Origin: Psychrobacter jeotgali
GTDB taxonomy: Bacteria; Pseudomonadota; Gammaproteobacteria; Pseudomonadales; Moraxellaceae
Direction: 5' to 3'
DNA length: 64,000 bases
Assembly: GCF_904846315.1 (NCBI RefSeq)
Contig: NZ_CAJHAF010000001.1
Span: 2,418,001 to 2,482,000, forward strand
Shown in pieces: positions 45,701-55,496 of this stretch. Position 1 is the first letter of the stretch. Each line of letters starts with the position of its first letter. Position numbers and translations under genes: made by a program. The notes under the pieces were generated by a model that made no database searches, was not told where the DNA came from, and worked only from the letters and a program-made list of their open reading frames with translations.

Positions 45701-47185
45701 CTATGAATTAGTTTCAGTAGGCAGATGATTCAAGGCGGTCAGTAAGCGCTGATGAATGCCTTCGAAACTACCGTTAGACATAATAATAATGGCATCTCCT
45801 GATGAGGCATTGACGCTGATATAGTCAATGATGGCCTCAATACTGCTCAATACTTGCTGTTTATTCTTCTCAATATTAGCGTTACCTTCGATAGCTTCTC
45901 TTAACCCCCATTCAAGACCAGCGGGCTCGTACCATAAGGTATGGTCAGCAAGCGCTGCTGACTGCGCAAGACTGTCTTGATGCACACCCATTTTCATGGT
46001 GTTGCTGCGTGGTTCAATAATCGCCCAAACTCTTCTATCGGTCAGCTTCTTTTTAGCGCCATCTAAAGTGGTAGTAATGGCGGTAGGATGGTGCGCAAAA
46101 TCATCAAAGATTAAAATATCATTAACATTACCTATCAGCTCCATACGGCGTTTGATACCAGCAAAGTCTGATAGTGCCTCACAAGCCGTAACGATATCAA
46201 CGCCGACATTATAGGCAGCAGCCACTGCTACCAAAGCATTATTGACGTTATGAATGCCGCTCATTGCCCAATCAACCACCGCACTAGCGGCTACATCCTC
46301 ATTGAAGCTTACTTTGAACTGGCTGCCATCTTCATTAATCAGCTCAGCTTGCCAGTCACTATTTATATTCTGATCGCTATCTTCAACGGAAGGCGACGGT
46401 TGATGGGTGACAGCTGTGCGCCAGATAGGCGTCCATACCCCTTTGGCAAGGGTATCTTCCAAGCTGATGGTAGCGGCTGGCATGATGATTTTACCTGTAC
46501 TGGGGATCATACGTACCATGTGGTGAAATTGAGTCTGAATGGCATTTAGGTCAGTGAAAATATCTGCATGATCAAATTCAAGGTTATTCAAGATAGCTGT
46601 ACGAGGACGATAATGGACAAACTTCGAACGCTTATCAAAAAATGCAGAATCATATTCGTCAGCTTCAATCACAAAATAGCCCATGGATTCTGAATCTGAT
46701 TCAGCGCCGAGATAGCTACTGTGAGCAAAGACCTTTTGCAAATGCTCATCAGTGGTATCAACTAAGGGTACACCGCCGATCAAAAACCCAGCATCCATAC
46801 CGGCGCGGTGTAATATCCATGCCAGCATCGTCGTCGTCGTGGTTTTGCCATGAGTCCCTGCTACCGCAATAACGTGACGAGATTGCAGGATTTGCTCGGA
46901 CAGGAACTGCGGCCCTGAGGTATAACGCAAACCTTGATCCAGCATATATTCGACAACGTCCATGCCACGTTTCATGGCATTACCGACTACTACTAAGTCC
47001 GGAGCAGGCTGCAAATGCTCTATCAAGTAGCCATCGCCAATGGTCACACCTGCCTGCTCAAGCTGAGTAGACATAGGCGGATAAATATTGGCATCAGAGC
47101 CAGTAACGGTATGACCAAGGGCTCGAGCAAGTAAAGCAAGCGACCCCATAAAAGTGCCACAAATGCCAAGAATATGAATATGCAT
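45701..47185 (-). CDS. mpl: UDP-N-acetylmuramate:L-alanyl-gamma-D-glutamyl-meso-diaminopimelate ligase
   Basis: A 494-residue Mur-ligase family enzyme of peptidoglycan recycling that joins recovered tripeptide to UDP-MurNAc. The N-terminal HILGICGTFMGSLALLARALG is Mpl-type. The ATP loop is GTHGKTTTTTMLAWIL, with EADEYDSAFFDKRSKF and NNLEFDHADIF in the central domain and DDFAHHPTAI at the start of the C-terminal domain. It is full length. It stands alone, facing the NlpE-like gene's terminator. Confidence 0.95.
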   Translation of the reverse strand: MHIHILGICGTFMGSLALLARALGHTVTGSDANIYPPMSTQLEQAGVTIGDGYLIEHLQPAPDLVVVGNAMKRGMDVVEYMLDQGLRYTSGPQFLSEQILQSRHVIAVAGTHGKTTTTTMLAWILHRAGMDAGFLIGGVPLVDTTDEHLQKVFAHSSYLGAESDSESMGYFVIEADEYDSAFFDKRSKFVHYRPRTAILNNLEFDHADIFTDLNAIQTQFHHMVRMIPSTGKIIMPAATISLEDTLAKGVWTPIWRTAVTHQPSPSVEDSDQNINSDWQAELINEDGSQFKVSFNEDVAASAVVDWAMSGIHNVNNALVAVAAAYNVGVDIVTACEALSDFAGIKRRMELIGNVNDILIFDDFAHHPTAITTTLDGAKKKLTDRRVWAIIEPRSNTMKMGVHQDSLAQSAALADHTLWYEPAGLEWGLREAIEGNANIEKNKQQVLSSIEAIIDYISVNASSGDAIIIMSNGSFEGIHQRLLTALNHLPTETNS

Positions 47186-47286
47186 AGACGTTCCGAACTA
47201 AAAGTTATAATAAAAATGGGAAAAAAAACTTATTTGTGAGCAGCGCTTATTGTAACTCATTAACAGCAGAGCTAATAGATTACCCA

Positions 47287-47312
47287 TAAAAAACGCCTAA
47301 TGAATAGGCGTT
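47287..47312 (-). terminator. Terminator of the NlpE-like gene
   Basis: AACGCCTA-ATGA-ATAGGCGTT hairpin; six T follow on the minus strand. Confidence 0.85.
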
Positions 47313-47336
47313 AAAATAAAAGTCGAGCATAACAAG

Positions 47337-47990
47337 CTATTTGAGCGCTAACATATAATCATCATCAGGCTGGTTGTTTTTATCCATCATTAACAAATGA
47401 TTATTTTGGATACGATAGCTCTCAATATTTTGTTTGTCATAAACAATGGTAATCATATCGCTGTCTTGCCGATATACGCCCGGCTCAACTAAAGGAACTT
47501 TTGGGGTTTCTGAGTTGCGGTAAATACTGGTCTTTAATACAGTGCCATCAGCGAATAAGTTCAAGGTTACGTCAATACTATCGCAGAATACGCAAGGAAA
47601 CATACCAAAATAATCACCGATGAGGGTCGCTTGTAAGGCATTGCTATGATCAATATTAGCATCGGTTAATGAATGGCTTTGTTCTTTAGGTTGGGCGGCG
47701 GCTATCAAAGACTCTGATTGAGATGCAGTGCTAGTAGCCATTTCGTTGGAGCCTGTAGTGCTATAATTATCCAGTAACGCTTGTTTTTTCCCCCTATCTG
47801 CCTGTAGTTGGGACTGAGCAGAAGTAGTGGGGTTTATGAGGGATTTTTCTGTGGTTGACGTTGAAGAGGGTTGCTCATTACAGCCCATTAATAATAGACA
47901 GCATGGCAGGGACCACAGCAGTGGCGTCAATAGACGACGTGATTTTTTACAGAAATTACTAATAATAAAATGTTTAATGGATAAGTACAT
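47337..47990 (-). CDS. NlpE-like outer-membrane lipoprotein (copper/envelope stress)
   Basis: A 217-residue lipoprotein. A long signal sequence ends in LLLMGC, a good lipobox. A Ser/Thr/Gln-rich linker follows, and from about residue 120 comes the NlpE N-terminal domain with the CxxC pair in FGMFPCVFCDSIDVTLNLFADG. NlpE senses surface contact, copper and disulfide stress through Cpx in E. coli; no Cpx genes are seen here. The annotated ATG lies only six bases after a TATAAT-like sequence, so the start is slightly uncertain. Confidence 0.82.
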   Translation of the reverse strand: MYLSIKHFIISNFCKKSRRLLTPLLWSLPCCLLLMGCNEQPSSTSTTEKSLINPTTSAQSQLQADRGKKQALLDNYSTTGSNEMATSTASQSESLIAAAQPKEQSHSLTDANIDHSNALQATLIGDYFGMFPCVFCDSIDVTLNLFADGTVLKTSIYRNSETPKVPLVEPGVYRQDSDMITIVYDKQNIESYRIQNNHLLMMDKNNQPDDDYMLALK

Positions 47991-48284
47991 ATAATTATAC
48001 CAACAGCAGACGAATGCCGCCTGAGTAGCAGCTTTATTGCCTATTTACTATACACTTATTATGCAGTATAGGTTAACAGTTTTTAAAAAATATTAGGGTG
48101 GTATAAGATAACAAACCATAAATACCGCACGGCCACTGTTATGTGCCTTTTTTGTTATATCAATATGAGAAGATGTTAAAAAATTACGATTAGTAATTTT
48201 GATAGCCGCTAACTCATCAAAGTTATAGCTGGAAAGCACAAGTCAAAGGCAGTTCAATGCCTTAATTGGACTTGCCTTCTATCT

Positions 48285-48791
48285 CTATGGCCGCAGAATA
48301 CGCCAAAGGATTAATAGATGCACTACTATCAATGCACTAAAGAAAATTAAAGATTGCTCAGGAATGCTCAGCCCCCAGAATTGCCAATCAATGGTGGCGC
48401 ACTCTCCAGAGCCGGATAACACTTCACTTAGCACTTGCTTCATGGGTAAGGTGTCGACCCAATAATCCAAACCTGGGCCACACGATGGCACCTGATCAGG
48501 TGGCAAGCCTTGTAGCCAAACATGACGTCCGGCTACCCCAGTCGCCCAGCCAATACCTATCAAACTACCCAGCCACAAGACTAGCTTCACAGCCTTTGAT
48601 TTAGGGTTAGTCAATGCCGCAATCAGAGCAAAACCGCCCATAATCATCAGGCCTATACGCTGGAAAACACATAAAGGACAAGGTGATAGACCCAGGTAGC
48701 GTTGCAAAAAGAACAGCGCATACCCCATGCCAAGCACAGTCATAAGGACTAAAAAAACTTGTAGGCTACGATAAGTAGTCAGTCGTTGCAT
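48285..48791 (-). CDS. dsbB: Disulfide bond formation protein DsbB
   Basis: A 168-residue inner-membrane protein with four helices that reoxidises DsbA using quinone. The first cysteine pair is in SPCPLCVFQRIG; the second comprises PSCGPGLDYW and SGECATIDWQF in the larger periplasmic loop. The length is normal. No dsbA is adjacent. gshA lies 106 bp upstream on the same strand, a suggestive thiol-redox pairing. Confidence 0.95.
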   Translation of the reverse strand: MQRLTTYRSLQVFLVLMTVLGMGYALFFLQRYLGLSPCPLCVFQRIGLMIMGGFALIAALTNPKSKAVKLVLWLGSLIGIGWATGVAGRHVWLQGLPPDQVPSCGPGLDYWVDTLPMKQVLSEVLSGSGECATIDWQFWGLSIPEQSLIFFSALIVVHLLILWRILRP

Positions 48792-48897
48792 CTAGTAGAT
48801 ACTCTTTATTAAGTAGTCTTATTAGCAGCTACACTTATGCCATCATTTATCAGTAGCACGGTATCTGTTTTTGAATCAGTCAACTATAAACGTAATT

Positions 48898-50469
48898 TTA
48901 GCGGTACTGCTGTACAAAGTCTATAAACTCTTCGGTCTCCGTTTCTTCCAGCTCTGTCTGTTGCAATATAGATTTTTCGGCTAGCACTTCATATTTAGCT
49001 TGAGTATTAGGGCTTAAGGTCTGCTGCAATAGGGTATCACGATGCTGCTGTGCTAGGGTGTAGCCAAGTTGCCACATACCGCCCAAGCGCTCACTATCGG
49101 CATTAACTTGCGCTGAAATCGTTGATTCGGACTGAATGGCTTTACCATGCATGAGAGCCAAGGCTGCACGGTAGTCATTACCGCCATAATGCGCATCAAG
49201 TAAGGCCGCTAACGGTAGCATATTGCTCAAATGACTAACCATCCAGCTCTCTAACGGTATCTCTTTACCTTTATCGACGATGTGTAAATTATCACGGCGG
49301 CCTTCGTTAACCACGCGCTCAATATTAATAGCCAGCTCTTCATCCTCTTCAGGGAGTAGATCAGGAGAGGAATTTAGTAAACAATATAAAGCTAGAATCT
49401 CTAAGAAACAGGCGCTTGATAACCGAATACCAATATCGCTATAAGGGTCAAGGTCAATGGCGCGAAACTCAACATAGGCAATACCGCGGCGCTCTAGAGC
49501 TTCGGTTGGGGTTTCGCCGCGTTCGGCGATTTGCTTAGGACGAATAGGACTGTAGTATTCATTTTCTATTTGCAAAATGTGATTGTTTATTTGTATCGGA
49601 TTGCCATCAGCATCATCCACCCCTAAGCTTTTAAAGCCTTCGTGCGGGGTTTGAATAGCACGGCGTAGACCAGCGATATATTCAGGTAAATTATTATAGC
49701 GGATATCAAGATTCTCTTGCACGCTATTGGTATAACCCAGTCTACCCATCCGTAAGCTAGTAGCCGTAGGCTTATAATAAGTTGAGTCATTTTGCAGGAT
49801 TAAGTCATGCTCACGCCCTGCCAAAAAGCAGGGAGAAACGTTAGGACTGGCGCCTAGTAAATAGAGCACTAGCCCGGTCATACGCTTAAAGTTACGAATT
49901 AGGCCCAGATACTTGTCATTTCTAAACTCAGTTAGGGTTTGACCTTGGGCTTCTGGCAGCTGTGCTTGCCATGATTTGAACAGCTCATCACCAAAGGATA
50001 AGTTATAGTGCAAACCGGCGATGGCCTGCATTCTGCGACCATAGCGCACGCCAAGTCCACTACGATAAAGGGTCTTAAGCCTACCCGTATTAGAGCTACC
50101 AAAGTCCGCTAAAGGGATGTCTTCATCTTCTGCTGAGCGCATATAAGGCATAGACAATGGCCACATGAGCTCCTCTTCAGGTAAGGCTTGATACACCAGC
50201 ACATGAAGTTGACGTAGTATGACTAGAGTGTCTTTAGGAGTGGTTCTGGGGTCAGTGACCAGCTCTAATAGATTCTCTGAGTAATCAGTAGTAATGAAAG
50301 GATGGGTTAGTTTAGAGCCTAACTTTTTGGGATGAGGTGCTCGGCTTAGATAGCCATCAGGTTTAACACGTAAGCCTTCTTTTTCGATACCACGTAGCAT
50401 TCCGGTTAAATGCTGGCTACTCATCCAGCTTGGGATTTCAAAATCGGCAAAATTACTCATAATAGTCAT
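48898..50469 (-). CDS. gshA: Glutamate-cysteine ligase
   Basis: A 523-residue enzyme catalysing the first step of glutathione synthesis. It is the gamma-proteobacterial type: RGIEKEGLRVKPDG at the N-terminus, the substrate/ATP region HPFITTDYSENLLELVTDP, GLHYNLSFGDELF, and YVEFRAIDLDPY near residue 330. It is full length. An ATG three codons downstream is an equally possible start; neither has a clear ribosome site. Confidence 0.95.
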   Translation of the reverse strand: MTIMSNFADFEIPSWMSSQHLTGMLRGIEKEGLRVKPDGYLSRAPHPKKLGSKLTHPFITTDYSENLLELVTDPRTTPKDTLVILRQLHVLVYQALPEEELMWPLSMPYMRSAEDEDIPLADFGSSNTGRLKTLYRSGLGVRYGRRMQAIAGLHYNLSFGDELFKSWQAQLPEAQGQTLTEFRNDKYLGLIRNFKRMTGLVLYLLGASPNVSPCFLAGREHDLILQNDSTYYKPTATSLRMGRLGYTNSVQENLDIRYNNLPEYIAGLRRAIQTPHEGFKSLGVDDADGNPIQINNHILQIENEYYSPIRPKQIAERGETPTEALERRGIAYVEFRAIDLDPYSDIGIRLSSACFLEILALYCLLNSSPDLLPEEDEELAINIERVVNEGRRDNLHIVDKGKEIPLESWMVSHLSNMLPLAALLDAHYGGNDYRAALALMHGKAIQSESTISAQVNADSERLGGMWQLGYTLAQQHRDTLLQQTLSPNTQAKYEVLAEKSILQQTELEETETEEFIDFVQQYR

Positions 50470-50896
50470 CTATTGTTATTCGTTATGGCAGAGCAATGGT
50501 CAGCTAAGCATTGCTCAAAGTTAGGATTCAAAGTTAAGATAAAAAAGTTAGGATAAATTTGAGGTCAATAATTAAGTCAGTTTAGCCCAAAGCTTTATTA
50601 AAAACTACGTACGATTACAAATTCAGTAACCTTTGCATGCGTTTCTATGACTAATGATTTGAGGTTGAATACTCAAAAAACTTATAGAAGTAAATTAAAA
50701 ACCAGCTTAATATAAACTTATTATATAGTGCTTATAGTTAAGCAAAAAAGCATCTAACGCTAAGCTAGATGCTTTTTTCGCTATTTGGATTATTGCTTAA
50801 TATCCGCTGATCACTCGCATTCTAAGGTATTTGCGCCTAGGTTATTTACTAGCGCTACATGGATACCGCCAAAAGGCTGTCAGAACATTTATAGTT
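50470..50896. other. Intergenic region between gshA and erpA
   Basis: About 425 bp of AT-rich sequence with the gshA promoter and the erpA-side terminator. No RNA gene was recognised. Confidence 0.55.
50744..50778. terminator. Terminator downstream of erpA
   Basis: Perfect 13-bp stem AAAAAAGCATCTA / TAGATGCTTTTTT with a 9-base loop. It can act in both directions; erpA on minus is the likely user. Confidence 0.85.
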
Positions 50897-51277
50897 TTAA
50901 ATCGAAAACGACGAGCCACAGCCACAAGAGGTTTTAGCGTTAGGGTTTTGTACCACAAAACGCGCACCTTCTAGCCCTTCGGTATAGTCAACGGTAGAGC
51001 CTTGTAGATACTGATAGCTCAAAGAGTCAATAACCAAGGTCACATCTCCATTATCGAAGTTAGCATCATCCTCATTCAGATCACTATCAAATCTAAAACC
51101 GTAAGAAAAACCTGAGCAGCCGCCGCCAGTAACATAGACGCGTAGCATAAGCTCGGCGTCACCCTCTTCTTCACGTAGTCGACGTACTTTTTGCGCAGCA
51201 TTGTCGGTCAAACTTAAGACTGTAGGATCTACCGGCTGGCTTGCGCTTGGATTATATTGATTGGCTTGTTCGTTCAT
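50897..51277 (-). CDS. erpA: Iron-sulfur cluster insertion protein ErpA (A-type carrier)
   Basis: A 126-residue A-type carrier that delivers Fe-S clusters to target enzymes. The three conserved cysteines are in [11 protein letters not shown] and [10 protein letters not shown] 25-residue polar N-terminal extension precedes the fold. The chosen ATG has GAGGT five to six bases upstream; the open frame twelve codons upstream lacks a site. isc genes are not adjacent, which fits ErpA rather than IscA. Confidence 0.92.
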   Translation of the reverse strand: MNEQANQYNPSASQPVDPTVLSLTDNAAQKVRRLREEEGDAELMLRVYVTGGGCSGFSYGFRFDSDLNEDDANFDNGDVTLVIDSLSYQYLQGSTVDYTEGLEGARFVVQNPNAKTSCGCGSSFSI

Positions 51278-51696
51278 ATCTACCTCAGTTACTAAAACAG
51301 TTACTAAAATCAAATAGCGTGGTTTATCAATTTACGCTTAATCAGGCTAAACATCAATGAGTTTTAAAAGGTGCTTTAACGTTTAACTGCCTGATGTCAA
51401 TAGTATTTTGTCAGTATATCATAATTGGGGTGACGATGAATTTGTCAAGGGTGAGTGTTTGTCAAAATAACATTTATCAAAACAAAATAAAGTCGGCCTG
51501 CAGGCACTCTAAAACTTCTCTTGCGGTTGTATTAGCTGTCCTGCGACTCAATTATATAAGAAATTGAAATTAAATTAGTTGTTTAATCGTTTGCCTATCG
51601 AGTAGGCGTTTGAAATAATAGTCGGCAAATTAGCGCCTCATTTAACCTGTTAATCTATACCAATCCCTGTAGTTATATTTTGAGATAAAAAAACCT
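51278..51696. other. Divergent intergenic region, erpA / yheS
   Basis: About 420 bp with the erpA and yheS promoters. A GCCTA-TCGAG-TAGGC hairpin lies near 51594-51608. No gene was recognised. Confidence 0.55.
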
Positions 51697-53691
51697 ATGA
51701 TCGAATTTAAAGACGTTAGTGTCCGCCGCGATGGCCGTATATTATTTAGCGGCGCAAGCTTCCAGTTGCATCCAGGCCATAAAGTGGGTCTGACGGGCAA
51801 TAACGGCACCGGCAAATCTACCTTGTTTGCGCTATTACTGACTCAAATGGGAACCGGTGATACTGAAGTGACGCTTGATAAAGGTGAGATCAGTATTCCA
51901 GATAGCTGGCAAGTGGCGCATATGGCGCAGGAAGTAGAGGCAAGTAGTCAAACGGCGATCGATTATGTGCTAAGCGGTGATGAACAGTGGTATGAGATTA
52001 ATGCAGCGCTGAATGACTTGAGTAGCGTTAGCGATGAGCAAATTGGAGTGCTGCATCAGCAGTTTGATGAAATTGATGGTTATCGTACGCCGACTAAAGC
52101 GGCGCAAATTATGGCCGGTCTTGGTTTCAATACTAATCAACATGAATTGCCTGTAGAAGGTTTCTCTGGCGGCTGGCGTATGCGCCTGAATCTTGCTAAA
52201 ACCTTGATGAGCCGAGCTGATTTGATGCTGCTTGATGAGCCTACCAACCATTTGGATTTAGATGCCATTTTATGGCTTGAGACTTGGATCAATCAATTTG
52301 CAGGTCTCGTGATTGTGATCTCGCATGACCAAGCATTTTTGGATGCGACGGTTGGGCATATCTTGCACGTCGAACAGCAAAAAATCACCCTTTATACTGG
52401 TAACTACCAGCAGTTTATTCGCACTCGCCATGAACGTATGGCGCAGCAGCAGCAAGCGTATGAGAAACAGCAAGAAACTCGTGCGCATTTGGACGACTTT
52501 ATTCGCCGTTTTCGTGCCAAAGCCAGTAAAGCTAAGCAGGCACAAAGCCGAATCAAGCAGCTTGAACGCATGGCTGATTTATCACCTATGATGGCTGATA
52601 ATCCGTTTTCGTTTAAGTTCTATGAGCCTGCGCACATGAGCTCCCCGCTTATTGAGATGACCAAAGCTAATATTGGTTATAGCGATACGCCTCTATTATA
52701 TAATGCCAATGTGCAAGTCACGCCTGATACACGGCTGGGTCTGCTCGGTATGAATGGTGCCGGTAAATCAACTCTGATTAAGGCCTTGGTTGGCGAGCTC
52801 AAAGTCCTATCGGGGACCTATACGGTGTCAGATACGCTCAAGCTTGGCTACTTTAACCAGCATCAAATGGATGCGCTAGACGCCGAAGCGACCCCAATGG
52901 AGATGCTACGCCGCTTAGCAGACAAAACCTCAGATGCGCTATTACGCTCATTTCTAGGTAGTTTTGACTTTCGTGGTGAGCGCATTGATACCCCAAGCGC
53001 GCTATTCTCAGGTGGAGAGCGCGCCCGTTTGACCCTAGCTTTAATTGTCTGGCAGCGCCCAAATGTCTTGGTGCTTGATGAGCCGACCAACCATTTGGAT
53101 TTGCAAATGCGCCAAGCGCTGACCTTAGCTTTGCAAGGGTTTGAAGGCGCAGTGGTGTTGGTTTCACATGATCGAGAGCTGATTGCTAACGTTTGTGATG
53201 AGCTATATCTGGTCCATGATGGGCAGATCGATGAGTTTGACGGCGATATCCATGACTATGGTAAATGGTTGAGCGATAAACGCAAACAAGAGAATAGCCA
53301 AGACAAAAGTACAGATAAGAAAGTTAAGAATAAAAAGGCTAATAAGCAGTTCGTTTCACGTGAAACAAAAGTTCCTGACTCCCAGGCTACTAACGCCAAG
53401 GATATCAGTAAAGAAGAGCTGCGCAAGCGAGCTGCTGAACAGCGTAAGTTGACCGCACCTATTCGCCGTGAGATTGAAAATACCGAGAAAGCTTTGGCGA
53501 AGATTGAAAGCCAATTGGCTGCTGTTGAAGAAAAGCTGGCTGATACTGACCTTTATGAAGAAAGTCGCAAGTCTGATCTGCTTAAACTGCTTGAAGAGCA
53601 AGCGTCATTACAACAGCAGCATAGTGATCACGAAGAAGGTCTATTGACGGCGATGACTAGCCTAGAAGAGATGGAAGCAGATGTGAGTTAA
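51697..53691 (+). CDS. yheS: ABC-F ATPase YheS
   Basis: A 664-residue ABC-F protein with two ATPase domains and no membrane domain. Walker A motifs are GNNGTGKST and GMNGAGKST, signatures FSGGWRMRLN and FSGGERARLT, and Walker B motifs LMLLDEPTNHLDLD and VLVLDEPTNHLDLQ. The interdomain linker contains FRAKASKAKQAQSRIKQLER. The C-terminal 120 residues form a charged coiled coil. It aligns by eye with E. coli YheS throughout. ABC-F proteins act on ribosomes in translation rescue. A parS-like sequence is encoded in its linker before the coiled coil (VSRET). Confidence 0.92.
   Translation: MIEFKDVSVRRDGRILFSGASFQLHPGHKVGLTGNNGTGKSTLFALLLTQMGTGDTEVTLDKGEISIPDSWQVAHMAQEVEASSQTAIDYVLSGDEQWYEINAALNDLSSVSDEQIGVLHQQFDEIDGYRTPTKAAQIMAGLGFNTNQHELPVEGFSGGWRMRLNLAKTLMSRADLMLLDEPTNHLDLDAILWLETWINQFAGLVIVISHDQAFLDATVGHILHVEQQKITLYTGNYQQFIRTRHERMAQQQQAYEKQQETRAHLDDFIRRFRAKASKAKQAQSRIKQLERMADLSPMMADNPFSFKFYEPAHMSSPLIEMTKANIGYSDTPLLYNANVQVTPDTRLGLLGMNGAGKSTLIKALVGELKVLSGTYTVSDTLKLGYFNQHQMDALDAEATPMEMLRRLADKTSDALLRSFLGSFDFRGERIDTPSALFSGGERARLTLALIVWQRPNVLVLDEPTNHLDLQMRQALTLALQGFEGAVVLVSHDRELIANVCDELYLVHDGQIDEFDGDIHDYGKWLSDKRKQENSQDKSTDKKVKNKKANKQFVSRETKVPDSQATNAKDISKEELRKRAAEQRKLTAPIRREIENTEKALAKIESQLAAVEEKLADTDLYEESRKSDLLKLLEEQASLQQQHSDHEEGLLTAMTSLEEMEADVS
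53352..53367. promoter_or_regulatory. parS-like ParB-binding site 4
   Basis: CGTTTCACGTGAAACA, one mismatch at the first position from the parS consensus, inside the yheS reading frame. Confidence 0.7.
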
Positions 53692-53718
53692 AGTCTTAAT
53701 TCATTACAGTTAAATCAT

Positions 53719-53755
53719 AAAAAAGGGAGAACGCCTTTAACGTTCTCCCTTTTTA
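53719..53755. terminator. Bidirectional terminator, yheS / RlpA-like gene
   Basis: 14-bp stem AAAAAGGGAGAACG / CGTTCTCCCTTTTT between convergent genes. Confidence 0.88.
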
Positions 53756-53760
53756 TTACA

Positions 53761-54123
53761 TTATTCTTTACGATATTTGCCGTCACCGTACGATAGTATT
53801 TCCATAGTGGTCGTACAAAGTTGACAGTTAATCTTACCAGCAGCCGCTTTAGAGAGGTCGAGAATACGTCCCGGTGTGAAAGGCCCTCTATCAGTAATTT
53901 TTACGATTACACTCTGCTTGGTTTTTCTATTAGTCACCTGTACCTCGGTACCAAACGGCAGCGTTTTATGCGCAGCGGTTAGGGCGTTCATATTGAAGAT
54001 ACTACCACTTGCAGTACGCTTACCATGGAATTTATTACCATAATAACTGGTATTAGCCGCAAAGGTTGCGGTGCTTAACAGGAGTGATAAAGTAATGACT
54101 AAAGATTTGATTAAATAAGACAT
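53761..54123 (-). CDS. RlpA-like double-psi beta-barrel protein
   Basis: A 120-residue secreted protein: signal peptide (LVITLSLLLSTATFA|ANTS), then one DPBB domain with YYGNKFHGKRTASGSIFNMN, AAHKTLPFGTEVQVTN and ITDRGPFTPGRILDLSKAAA, all characteristic of RlpA. There is no lipobox and no SPOR domain, so it is much shorter than septal RlpA. A lytic transglycosylase role on peptidoglycan is possible. The C-terminal CQLC pair may form a disulfide. Confidence 0.88.
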   Translation of the reverse strand: MSYLIKSLVITLSLLLSTATFAANTSYYGNKFHGKRTASGSIFNMNALTAAHKTLPFGTEVQVTNRKTKQSVIVKITDRGPFTPGRILDLSKAAAGKINCQLCTTTMEILSYGDGKYRKE

Positions 54124-54429
54124 TCAATACCTATTAACAATGGATGAAATAGACAGATACTCTTGCCTATGCTATCTATACTGCTTATTAGTACAAATAA
54201 TGAAAGGTATTTTACAAGAAAAAGCTTGTTATATTCTTACAGTCGTGTAAAGAATGTTCAAGTTCAAACCTACTTGCGCTAGTTTTACGAGTCAATATGG
54301 TATGGCTTTGTCAAATAATATGAAGTATGTAGGTAAAATTGTTCCTATGAACCCATTATATTATCGATAATATAGAAAATGCTTAACGCAAGATAAAAGC
54401 TAAGCTAATAAGAATATAAGGAAAACAAC
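54124..54429. other. Divergent intergenic region, RlpA-like gene / cbpA
   Basis: About 305 bp, AT-rich, holding both promoters. No other signal was recognised. Confidence 0.55.
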
Positions 54430-55449
54430 ATGGCAGAAAAAAATTACTATGACATTTTAGGGGTTAAAAAAGACGCTTCAGATGCCGATATCAAAAAAAG
54501 ATATCGTAAGTTAGTACGTCAGTATCATCCTGATGTTAGCGATGATCCAGACGCTGACAATAAAATTGCGGAGATTAATAATGCTTACGAGACCCTAAGA
54601 GATAAGGATAAACGTAGTGAGTACGACGCCATGCTCGATAATCCATTTGCTGGTGGGACTGGCAGGGCAGGGTTTGGTTCGCAAGCAGGTGCTGGTCAGC
54701 AGGGCGGTTTTCGCTGGGAGGATATCAAAGATCAATTCGGCGACGGTGAAGCTTTTGGCGGTGGTGGTTTTCGCTTCGATGATATTTTCTCCGCTTTCGG
54801 CCGCGGCGCGCGCGGCGCTAATGGACGGGCAGGCAGTCAAAGCCAGCAGGGCGGCTTTGATCAATTTGGAGCTGGTTTTGGTGCGCAAGATGCTAAAGGT
54901 CAAGACCAGCATGCGGAGATTAGCGTTGATTTGGCATCGGTCTATAGCGGCGATGATTATAATATCAAGCTCAATGTTCCCGTCCGTCAGGCTGATGGCA
55001 GCGTCAGCTACGATAATAAAACCCTCAAGATTAAGATTCCAAAAGGGATTACCGACGGTAAGCAAATTCGGTTAGCGGCGCAAGGGGCAGCTGGTATTGG
55101 TAGCGGTAAGAATGGAGATTTATTTTTAAAAGTTAAAATTACCCATCCCAATAATATCCGCCTAGAAGGCTCTGACGTTTATCAAACGGTAAATATCACC
55201 CCGTGGGAGGCGGCACTGGGCGAAAAGATTAACGTCAGTACCCCAGCGGGAACCTTAGGTGTGACTATTCCCAATAACAGCAAGTCGGGTAGTAATCTGC
55301 GTCTAAGAGGTAAAGGTATCCCTGACAAACAGGCTGGCGATTTATATTTAACCTTAAATATCGTCAATCCAGAGGTCACTACTGATACCGAAAAACAAGC
55401 TTACGAGAATCTAAAACAAGTTTTTGCTGATACCACTATTAACCGTTAA
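54430..55449 (+). CDS. cbpA: Curved-DNA-binding protein CbpA (DnaJ-like)
   Basis: A 339-residue class II Hsp40. The J domain has HPD in QYHPDVSDDPDADNK, followed by a Gly/Phe-rich region and C-terminal substrate-binding domains (GKNGDLFLKVKI and NLRLRGKGIP), with no zinc finger, which separates it from DnaJ. In E. coli CbpA is a DnaK co-chaperone and nucleoid protein. AAGGAA precedes the start. cbpM follows 47 bp later, so the pair is the classic operon. Confidence 0.93.
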   Translation: MAEKNYYDILGVKKDASDADIKKRYRKLVRQYHPDVSDDPDADNKIAEINNAYETLRDKDKRSEYDAMLDNPFAGGTGRAGFGSQAGAGQQGGFRWEDIKDQFGDGEAFGGGGFRFDDIFSAFGRGARGANGRAGSQSQQGGFDQFGAGFGAQDAKGQDQHAEISVDLASVYSGDDYNIKLNVPVRQADGSVSYDNKTLKIKIPKGITDGKQIRLAAQGAAGIGSGKNGDLFLKVKITHPNNIRLEGSDVYQTVNITPWEAALGEKINVSTPAGTLGVTIPNNSKSGSNLRLRGKGIPDKQAGDLYLTLNIVNPEVTTDTEKQAYENLKQVFADTTINR

Positions 55450-55496
55450 AACTAGCACGAGAATAGTGATATAAAGTGTAAATGAGGATGATAACG

